A stretch of 64,000 nucleotides of DNA from Alteribacillus iranensis (lineage in GTDB: Bacteria > Bacillota > Bacilli > Bacillales > Marinococcaceae): NCBI RefSeq assembly GCF_900113025.1, contig NZ_FONT01000006.1:124001-188000 (forward strand), written 5' to 3'. This document shows positions 58,061 to 64,000 of the stretch, piece after piece. The notes beneath the pieces are model-generated. The model searched no databases and was not told where the DNA came from. It worked only from the letters and a program-made list of their open reading frames with translations. The position numbers and the translations under genes were made by a program. The first letter of the stretch is position 1. Each line of letters begins with the position of its first letter.

Positions 58061-58184
58061 GTTGTAGTTTAGGAAATGATAAAGGCTAATCGCTTATTTG
58101 CGCTTTTTAGATTGCTCTCTGAACGTGAATTTTATCGCTTAAGAAAATCATCTTTCCATGTCATATTTATCCAAGGAGAGAACA

Positions 58185-58655
58185 ATGAAAACATTTCGAT
58201 TGGTATCGTTGAAGTTGTTACTGATGAAACAAGGAACAGTTGAAGAGAAGGTTGTTCCATTACAAGAGGGGCTCATTATAAACAGAGAAGAAAAAGATGG
58301 CTCCTGGTTGATAGAAGCAGTTATCCCTCATGAAGAACGAGATTTTTTTGAGAAAATAAAAAATGAAAAGAATAAACTAGTGATGGAAGTGCTTATCACA
58401 GATCGGAAGAATGAGCCAGCCATGATGGCAGGAGAAGTTAAAAAAACCGTGACATTGAGCGAAAAGATTAGTGTGATGATCGTAGCAAAGATGACTTCAG
58501 GCAAAGAGGATATTTCTAACTTAATTTTACAAGAATTGATTCATGCAGGCTACAATGGGGAATCATTGTTGGAAGAATTCACGAATAGAAAAGAAGATAA
58601 AGCGGAATGGTCAAGAAAGTTAGCAGAGAACATCTATGCATCATTTGATTCTTGA
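58185..58655 (+). CDS. YwpF-like family protein
   Basis: 156 aa from ATG 58185 (AAGGAG upstream; the frame opens 27 nt earlier). Resembles the YwpF family (MKTFRLVSLKLL, VPLQEGLIINREEKDGSWLIEA, MEVLITDRKNEPA), of unknown function. No signal, charged and helical C-terminus. Monocistronic between two conserved genes. Confidence 0.7.
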   Translation: MKTFRLVSLKLLLMKQGTVEEKVVPLQEGLIINREEKDGSWLIEAVIPHEERDFFEKIKNEKNKLVMEVLITDRKNEPAMMAGEVKKTVTLSEKISVMIVAKMTSGKEDISNLILQELIHAGYNGESLLEEFTNRKEDKAEWSRKLAENIYASFDS

Positions 58656-58709
58656 ATCTCATCGGTTATCTTTCCAAACCTATATACGCTGAAATAGGAT
58701 GATGAAAGA

Positions 58710-59192
58710 ATGAAAATACACACCTTTATTGATTATTATGAGAATGAAGTAAATCTTGTTTTTGATGATTCCCCTTTTTCGAAAAATCCTGGTCATGTAT
58801 GGGTGATTTGCCGCTATGAGAACAAATGGCTGCTCACTCGTCACAGCCGCCGAGGCCTTGAATTTCCAGGAGGGAAAGTAGAAAAGGGAGAAACTGCAAA
58901 AGAGGCGGCAATGAGAGAAGTATGGGAAGAGACTGGAGGAGTTATAGCTAATATTAATCAGATTGGACAATATCGGGTTCATGGGAGATCAGAGGTAATA
59001 GTAAAGAGCTTGTTTTTTGCAACTATCGATAAGTTAGAGAAAAAAGAAGACTATCTAGAAACAAAAGGACCAGTCCTTTTATCTACTCTCCCAGAGGGAA
59101 TTCAGCAGGACGAAGATTTCAGTTTCATTATGAAAGATGATGTACTTACACGTGCACTTAGTTACATAGAGAAGACAGGCTATTTGCAATAG
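58710..59192 (+). CDS. ytkD: Nudix hydrolase YtkD (8-oxo-dGTP diphosphatase)
   Basis: 160 aa. Nudix box GGKVEKGETAKEAAMREVWE continuing ETGGV (consensus GX5EX7REUXEEXGU) is intact. B. subtilis YtkD removes 8-oxo-dGTP and is the protective nucleotide-pool enzyme. In B. subtilis ytkD also neighbours pckA (with metK nearby); here an IS30 element has come between. Start ATG 58710. Confidence 0.9.
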   Translation: MKIHTFIDYYENEVNLVFDDSPFSKNPGHVWVICRYENKWLLTRHSRRGLEFPGGKVEKGETAKEAAMREVWEETGGVIANINQIGQYRVHGRSEVIVKSLFFATIDKLEKKEDYLETKGPVLLSTLPEGIQQDEDFSFIMKDDVLTRALSYIEKTGYLQ

Positions 59193-59210
59193 TTATGTGA
59201 AGGGAGATAA

Positions 59211-59245
59211 GTCTTATATGCGCGTTCTGCTCTTTTATATAAGAC
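59211..59245. terminator. Hairpin after ytkD
   Basis: GTCTTATAT (59211-59219) / ATATAAGAC (59237-59245), a perfect 9-bp A/T-rich stem bordering the IS30 element; may act as terminator. Confidence 0.55.
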
Positions 59246-59251
59246 GGTTTG

Positions 59252-60199
59252 TCAAGCTAAGTGCAACACTTCTTGCTCAAACGCTTCGTGGGCGGTTTTC
59301 CAGTCTAAACATTTTCTAGGACGTCCGTTGATAAGAGCTAATGCTCGTTCTAATTCCTCTTCCGTGACCTTGGCCAAATCACTTGCTTTCGGAAAGAATT
59401 CCCGCAGAAGTCCATTTGCATTTTCATTACTGCCTCGTTGCCAAGAAGAATAGGGATCAGCAAAATAGACGTCTATTTTTAGATCATTCTCGATCGTCGG
59501 GTAACAGGCAAACTCTTTCCCGCGATCGACGGTGGCAGTTTGAAAGGATCGTTCAGGTAATACTCCATGAAGGGTCCGAATAGCGTTTTCCATCGAGGCT
59601 GCTGTACGATTGGGCATCTTCAAGGCGATATACCAACGTGTCTTGCGCTCGACAAACGTCGCTAAGCATCCTTTGATTTTTCCTCGACTAGATACTACAC
59701 TGTCAAGTTCCCAATGCCCGAAGGTCTTTCGTTTTCGAATCTCTTTCGGACGCTTTTTAATAGACGTACCTACATTAAATCGACCCCTGGTTTCTTTTGA
59801 TCTTTGACGCTTTCCTTTGTGTCGTAAGGCAGCCACGTTCTTCGTGAGAAGACCTTGGTAGAGCCACCTGTAAATGGTCTTAAAGCTTAGTGATCCCTTG
59901 AATAATCGGTGAGCAATCTGCTCAGGAGACCAGGTCAGATCTAATTTTTCATCAATTTTCTGAGCCAAGTCTTTCGTCCATTTTCCTTGAGGGTGACAGT
60001 GTCGCCGGCGCTTATGATACCGGCATTGTGCAGTTTCTGAACAGTAGGGGTTATTCCCCACCGTGTTTCGACGACACTCCCTAGACACCGTAGACGGACT
60101 CCGATGAATCATTTTTGAGATAGATCGAATAGAATAATTGAGACTGCGAAGGGTCTCTATACGTGCGCGTTCAAATGTGCTAAGGTGTTGGTAGCTCAT
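59252..60199 (-). CDS. IS30-family transposase
   Basis: 315 aa, complete. N-terminal helix-turn-helix (ISKMIHRSPSTVSRECRR), then the DDE catalytic core with HWELDSVVS (first Asp), TVDRGKEF (second Asp) and SNENANGLLREFFPK (Glu). It excises and joins the element. No frameshift was found, so it may be active. Confidence 0.93.
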   Translation of the reverse strand: MSYQHLSTFERARIETLRSLNYSIRSISKMIHRSPSTVSRECRRNTVGNNPYCSETAQCRYHKRRRHCHPQGKWTKDLAQKIDEKLDLTWSPEQIAHRLFKGSLSFKTIYRWLYQGLLTKNVAALRHKGKRQRSKETRGRFNVGTSIKKRPKEIRKRKTFGHWELDSVVSSRGKIKGCLATFVERKTRWYIALKMPNRTAASMENAIRTLHGVLPERSFQTATVDRGKEFACYPTIENDLKIDVYFADPYSSWQRGSNENANGLLREFFPKASDLAKVTEEELERALALINGRPRKCLDWKTAHEAFEQEVLHLA

Positions 60200-60457
60200 G
60201 ACAGCACCCCCGTGTTTTTGTTTGTGTGGTAACTAACATTGTACACGAAGCTGTCATGAGCTGCTTTTTTTGGTCCGTGTTTCCCCGTATTCACCAGATA
60301 GTTAAGGCGTCAAAGACGAACTGTCGTCGCTTTGAACGCCGGCGAACAGTATCTTAAGGGAGTAAGCTGTTCAAGATCTTTCGCGGCATATCCTCGCTTC
60401 ACTTCGGTATTCCACGGTATCTTGACAGCTCCATGACCATAAGGTGTTGCACTTGAT
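59256..60457 (-). mobile_element. IS30-family insertion sequence
   Basis: About 1.2 kb. The ends carry inverted copies of AAGTGCAACAC: 59259-59269 and its complement GTGTTGCACTT at 60444-60454. The transposase stop codon lies at the left end, as in other IS30-family elements. A 240-nt non-coding leader precedes the transposase on the right. Target-site duplications are not evident, perhaps because the right side adjoins a truncated MITE (60471-60855). Confidence 0.82.
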
Positions 60458-60470
60458 ATTACAATTAGTC

Positions 60471-60855
60471 ATATAAAAAAAAGATTGTTGAAGTTTTTTT
60501 CATCCCTTATTTTTGGTTGGCGATCAGGTGAGACGCCTGCGGGACGTCGGCTAAATGCGGCCACGTCCTGTGGCCAACGCCGACACTAGCACGTCCTGTG
60601 CGTCGAAGCAAGAGCTGAAGATCCACCGACGGCGGTCTTCCGTCGGTTAGCTGAAGCCTTGCCCTGCGGCTAAGAAGACACAGCGAAAACAAGCGTAGCG
60701 TCGTTTGAACTGATGTCGCCCTTGTGCCCGTGGTGCAAGCGAACCTGAAGAGCCATTTATACGAAAGGGGAGAAGTTCATTTTAACAACGAAGCTTATAG
60801 AATTGAAAAAAGGGCTGTCAAAAGGTCATTTTTTATGACCTTTTGATACAGCCCC
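60471..60855 (-). repeat. Truncated inverted copy of the IS1182-like MITE
   Basis: Matches 8886-9267 in opposite orientation over about 385 nt, with few differences, including the hairpin end and the GC-rich centre. It stops at the A/T stretch next to the IS30 element and lacks the transposase-leader end and second terminal repeat. Insertion of IS30, or an associated deletion, probably removed the rest. Confidence 0.82.
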
Positions 60856-60862
60856 TTTTCCT

Positions 60863-62467
60863 TTATTCGGCGCTTTCCGTGGCTAACACTTTCGGGCCGG
60901 CATTTTTGATTTCCTGAGAAACGTTCTCAAACTTTGTGAAGTTCTCCTGAAATTTGGCTGCCAGCTCTTTAGCTTTTTTATCGTAAGCTTTCGGGTCATT
61001 CCAAGTCTGCTTTGGCTGTAACACTTCATCCGGTACCCCAGGGCATTGAGTTGGAATATATAAACCGAAGAACGGATCTTTTGTCGTTTGGACGCCATCT
61101 AGCTCTCCAAGCAGAGCTGCCTGAATCATGGCTCTCGTGTATGGAAGCTTCATTCTTGAACCGACACCGTAAGGTCCGCCTGACCACCCTGTGTTTACAA
61201 GAAAGACATTTACATCATGTTCTAAAATCTTTTCACCGAGCATCTCCGCATACACGGAAGCGTCGAGAGGGAGGAACGGAGAACCAAAGCAAGTTGAGAA
61301 TGTGGCTTCTGGCTCGGTAATTCCACGCTCTGTTCCGGCAAGTTTACTCGTGTATCCACTTAAAAAGTGATACATAGCCTGCTCTTTCGTCAATTTGCTA
61401 ATGGGAGGAAGTACTCCAAATGCATCAGCAGTTAAAAAGATAATGGTTGATGGATGACCTGCCATGCTTGGGCTAAGGGTATTAGGAATATTCTCGATTG
61501 GGTAAGCGGCTCTTGTATTTTCAGTTAACTCTGTGTTGTTATAGTCGGGCTTACCGGTTTTTTCATCAACATAAACATTTTCCAACACCGTTCCGAAGCG
61601 GATCGCATTCCATATTTGCGGTTCTTTTTCATAAGAAAGGTTCACACATTTAGCGTAGCATCCACCTTCAATATTGAAAACGCCATTATTAGACCATCCA
61701 TGCTCGTCGTCTCCAATTAGATGTCTATTTGGGTCAGCGGAAAGGGTTGTTTTACCGGTTCCTGATAGACCGAAAAAGAGAGCGGTGTCTCCTTCTTCTC
61801 CAACGTTGGCAGAGCAATGCATGGATAGTACACCTTTTTTCGGCAGAAGGTAGTTCATAACAGAGAAAACTGACTTTTTGATTTCACCCGCATATTCTGT
61901 CCCGCCAATTAAGACGATACGTTCTTCAAAAGAAGTAATGATAAACGTTTCCGACTTAGTCCCATCAACTTCAGGATCAGCCTTAAAGTCTGGAGCATAA
62001 ACGATGGAAAACTCAGCGTTGTGATCCTTTAGTTCTTCTTCGGTTGCACGGATAAATAACTGTCGTGCAAAAACGTTATGCCACGCGTATTCATTAACAA
62101 CTTTAATAGGAAGACGATAGGCAGGGTCTGCTCCTGCATAGCCACGTGTGACAAATAATTCATTCTTATCCTTGAGATAATCTATTACTTTTTTGTATAA
62201 AGATGAAAAGATATCTTTGCTAATAGGTTGGTTAACAGATCCCCAGTTAATATCATCGCGAACTGACTCTTCGTCTACAATATATTTGTCCTTCGGGGAG
62301 CGTCCTGTATATTTTCCAGTCTCTACACTCAAAGCACCTTGAGAAGTTAGCATGCCTTCTTTTCGTGTAAGAGATTTTTCGATCAGTTTAGATAAAGGTA
62401 AATCATTTAGGACGTTTTCTCCATGAATTAGCTCAGACAATTCATTTGAGAAATTGATCGTCGTCAT
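60863..62467 (-). CDS. pckA: Phosphoenolpyruvate carboxykinase (ATP)
   Basis: 534 aa, ATP-type PckA (B. subtilis 527). It makes PEP from oxaloacetate at the start of gluconeogenesis. Phosphate loop [14 protein letters not shown], substrate motif [13 protein letters not shown], and [13 protein letters not shown] (metal and kinase-2 region). ATG 62467, though the upstream spacing of GGG is weak. A CcpN-type operator lies at 62520-62530, so glucose repression is likely. The 3' end is 7 nt from the truncated MITE. Confidence 0.97.
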   Translation of the reverse strand: MTTINFSNELSELIHGENVLNDLPLSKLIEKSLTRKEGMLTSQGALSVETGKYTGRSPKDKYIVDEESVRDDINWGSVNQPISKDIFSSLYKKVIDYLKDKNELFVTRGYAGADPAYRLPIKVVNEYAWHNVFARQLFIRATEEELKDHNAEFSIVYAPDFKADPEVDGTKSETFIITSFEERIVLIGGTEYAGEIKKSVFSVMNYLLPKKGVLSMHCSANVGEEGDTALFFGLSGTGKTTLSADPNRHLIGDDEHGWSNNGVFNIEGGCYAKCVNLSYEKEPQIWNAIRFGTVLENVYVDEKTGKPDYNNTELTENTRAAYPIENIPNTLSPSMAGHPSTIIFLTADAFGVLPPISKLTKEQAMYHFLSGYTSKLAGTERGITEPEATFSTCFGSPFLPLDASVYAEMLGEKILEHDVNVFLVNTGWSGGPYGVGSRMKLPYTRAMIQAALLGELDGVQTTKDPFFGLYIPTQCPGVPDEVLQPKQTWNDPKAYDKKAKELAAKFQENFTKFENVSQEIKNAGPKVLATESAE

Positions 62468-62519
62468 GGCGGCAAAACCCTTTCTTTGGTTAATGTGTGC
62501 TCTTAATTATTTATGAAAT

Positions 62520-62530
62520 AGTATAACACA
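62520..62530 (-). promoter_or_regulatory. CcpN-type operator of pckA
   Basis: On the minus strand TGTGTTATACT matches the CcpN consensus TRTGHYATAYW at all 11 positions and contains the presumed -10 (TATACT). It lies in a wider inverted repeat, AAATAGTATA (62516-62525) / TATACTATTT (62546-62555). CcpN is the glucose-dependent repressor of gapB and pckA in B. subtilis. Confidence 0.6.
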
Positions 62531-62555
62531 TTTATTTATATAGTCTATACTATTT

Positions 62556-62942
62556 AAATATTTTTGTTAAAGATTTTGTGTCTTACCTTGTCAACTCTTT
62601 TTGTTTATTTGTAAGTTCTTTTGCAAGAAAAGGTGAATAAAATGGAATGTTATGCCTTATAAAGTGTTGCGAATGGAGGTTGCAGATATTATGCCGAAGG
62701 GCAACAAGAAATCACCTTTTCTTATATACAATTGAAGAGTCCGATGTATTTTTCAAAAAAGACGTATTTGTATACAGGATTTGCCGTACAGAGTAAAATA
62801 ATACAGGCATTTAGTTAGGGAATGTTTTTCATTGTTCTCTTATAAAAACCTTACTAAATATCAGTCACAAAATCATGATAAGTCATAAACGCCTCTGCTC
62901 ACACTCTAATCTGTGCAAGAATCAGGATGTGAGAGTTTATAT
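62556..62942. other. Intergenic region between pckA and the metK promoter
   Basis: About 390 nt without a gene. It is A/T-rich. The only structure noted is CTCACA/TGTGAG (about 62898-62934), an inverted repeat just before the metK promoter that could form a hairpin. Confidence 0.5.
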
Positions 62943-62971
62943 TTGACAGCGGCCGGTACGTACGTTATGAT
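62943..62971 (+). promoter_or_regulatory. SigA-type promoter of metK
   Basis: TTGACA (62943-62948), 17 nt, TATGAT (62966-62971), ending 16 nt before the riboswitch. Confidence 0.82.
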
Positions 62972-62986
62972 AATCGCGAACGGATA

Positions 62987-63098
62987 CTCTTATCCTGAGC
63001 TGGTGGAGGGACAGGCCCTACGAAGCCCGGCAACCAACCTCAATTTAGGGGAAAAGGTGCTAACCTGGAAAGGCGAATGTCGTCTTGGAAGATAAGAG
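62987..63098 (+). ncRNA. SAM-I (S-box) riboswitch of metK
   Basis: The aptamer shows P1 CTCTTATC (62987-62994) / GATAAGAG (63091-63098), the GAGCTGGTGGAGGGAC segment, and the GCCCGGCAACC core, all S-box hallmarks. SAM binding closes P1. With P1 open, GAGGCGAAAGG (63096-63106) can pair with the 5' arm of the terminator (63123-63132) as an antiterminator. So high SAM stops transcription of metK. Confidence 0.95.
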
Positions 63099-63119
63099 GC
63101 GAAAGGTGAACGTAATGAC

Positions 63120-63155
63120 AGACCCTTTTCCTCTCATAGGAAAGGGTCTTTTGTT
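63120..63155 (+). terminator. Riboswitch-controlled terminator
   Basis: AGACCCTTTTCCT pairs with AGGAAAGGGTCT, followed by TTTGTTTTT. It lies about 20 nt after the SAM aptamer, the usual place for the expression platform. Confidence 0.9.
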
Positions 63156-63290
63156 TTTACACCGATAATGTTTTGCGGTTACCGATATAGGTGAAATAGG
63201 TGACAGCAGCCCATCACATTTTTACATCGTCTTGTAAGGTGAAATTGGGGAATGAGTACCGTAAATACTTATAAAGAAGGAGGAAATAGT

Positions 63291-64000
63291 GTGTCAAATA
63301 GAGAAGGCAGGTTATTTACGTCTGAATCTGTCACAGAAGGCCACCCGGACAAAATATGTGATCAGATTTCTGATGCTATTTTGGATGAAATATTAAAAAA
63401 CGATCCAAACGCGCGCGTGGCTTGTGAGACAGTAACAAATACAGGACTAATATTAGTAGCAGGAGAAATTACAACCTCTACATACGTCGATATTCCGAAA
63501 ATAGCAAGAGATACTTTAAAGGATATCGGTTATACAAGAGCAAAATATGGGTTCGATTATGAAACATGCGCTATTTTAACTTCTATTGATGAGCAGTCCG
63601 CAGATATTGCCCAGGGAGTGGACCAAGCCCTAGAAGCTAGAGAAGGTAATATGACTGAGGAAGAATTGGAAGCGATTGGTGCAGGGGACCAAGGACTGAT
63701 GTTCGGTTATGCGACAAATGAGACTGAAGAATTAATGCCTTTGCCCATTTCACTTTCCCATAAGCTGGCCCGACGCTTAACCAAAGTTCGTAAAGAAGGT
63801 ATTGTTCCTTACTTGCGACCTGATGGGAAAACTCAGGTAACGGTTGAATATGATGAGAGTGGCCAGCCGCTCCGGATAGATACTATTGTAATATCTGCGC
63901 AGCACCATGCTGATGTTACTTTAGAACAAATTGATCAAGACTTAAAAGAACATGTCATTCTGCCCGTCGTCCCAGAAGAGCTTTTAGATGTAGATACGAA
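63291..64000 (+). CDS. metK: S-adenosylmethionine synthetase MetK (5' part)
   Basis: The frame opens at GTG 63291 (AAGGAGG 7 nt upstream) and runs off the window end, 236 codons visible. Catalyses SAM synthesis from methionine and ATP. The N-terminus carries [41 protein letters not shown] and the [11 protein letters not shown] segment. It is under S-box control and stands beside pckA, divergently transcribed, as in B. subtilis. Confidence 0.96.
   Translation, partial: MSNREGRLFTSESVTEGHPDKICDQISDAILDEILKNDPNARVACETVTNTGLILVAGEITTSTYVDIPKIARDTLKDIGYTRAKYGFDYETCAILTSIDEQSADIAQGVDQALEAREGNMTEEELEAIGAGDQGLMFGYATNETEELMPLPISLSHKLARRLTKVRKEGIVPYLRPDGKTQVTVEYDESGQPLRIDTIVISAQHHADVTLEQIDQDLKEHVILPVVPEELLDVDT

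Overview
The window is chromosomal DNA of a moderately halophilic, endospore-forming Firmicute of the Bacillaceae (Halobacillus/Pontibacillus/Virgibacillus-like). The evidence is gene order closely following the Bacillus subtilis yus, suf, yun, yut/yui/yum and yug segments, sporulation genes (yunB, yutH, sda), strong AGGAGG-type ribosome binding sites, acidic surface and extracellular proteins, and an ectoine hydroxylase gene (ectD), a salt-stress trait. Species cannot be fixed from the sequence alone.

Layout. 0-3 kb: end of tatA, tatC, a small membrane protein, a small lipoprotein, and a stand-alone ectD with a SigB-like promoter. 3-9 kb: beta-oxidation genes fadN-fadA-fadE, closed by an IS1182-like deletion derivative. 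9-13 kb: Spx/ArsC-like yusI, gcvH and the methionine importer metNPQ. 13-20 kb: small genes, then the complete sufCDSUB iron-sulfur assembly operon. 20-29 kb: yunF, yunD, yunC, thyA-dfrA, yunB, an NSS transporter with a MetS-like small subunit, lytH, lipA, yutC. 29-36 kb: yutD, yutE, yutF, yutH and the threonine operon hom-thrC-thrB. 36-43.5 kb: a redox and Fe-S block (NifU-like yutI, a TetR repressor fused in frame to an NDH-2, yuzB, an IscA-like protein, yumC, a second NDH-2 with a Rex-like operator), then yuiB, yuiC, yuiD. 44-47.5 kb: a TRAP transporter dctQ-dctM-dctP. 47.7-54.7 kb: a glycerophosphodiesterase, luxS, a GC-rich dispersed repeat, an isochorismatase-like hydrolase, a second NSS transporter, yugI, pgi and a K+ channel yugO. 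54.7-59.2 kb: tRNA-Ala, a DUF1906-type exported protein, sda, patB, a small gene behind a Fur-like box, a YwpF-like gene and ytkD. 59.2-60.9 kb: an IS30-family element next to a truncated second copy of the IS1182-like element. 60.9-64 kb: pckA with a CcpN-type site, then a SAM (S-box) riboswitch and the start of metK.

Functional themes. Methionine/SAM metabolism recurs (metNPQ, a possible methionine/alanine NSS-MetS pair, luxS, patB, S-box-metK). Fe-S assembly (sufCDSUB, yutI, IscA-like) sits with its customers (lipA) and with respiratory flavoproteins (two NDH-2 proteins and YumC). Most of the window is conserved housekeeping sequence.

The most unusual item is the 546-codon ORF at 36637..38277, which joins a full-length TetR repressor to a full-length NADH dehydrogenase with no stop codon between them, behind a promoter whose start region is covered by a 7-2-7 inverted repeat. 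Other points of interest are two genes (fadN and a 59-aa gene) whose best-placed start codon is ATT, ectD placed alone behind a SigB-like promoter, and two unrelated families of GC-rich repeats that share a CACAGGACGTG palindromic core. No CRISPR array, prophage or rRNA operon was seen.
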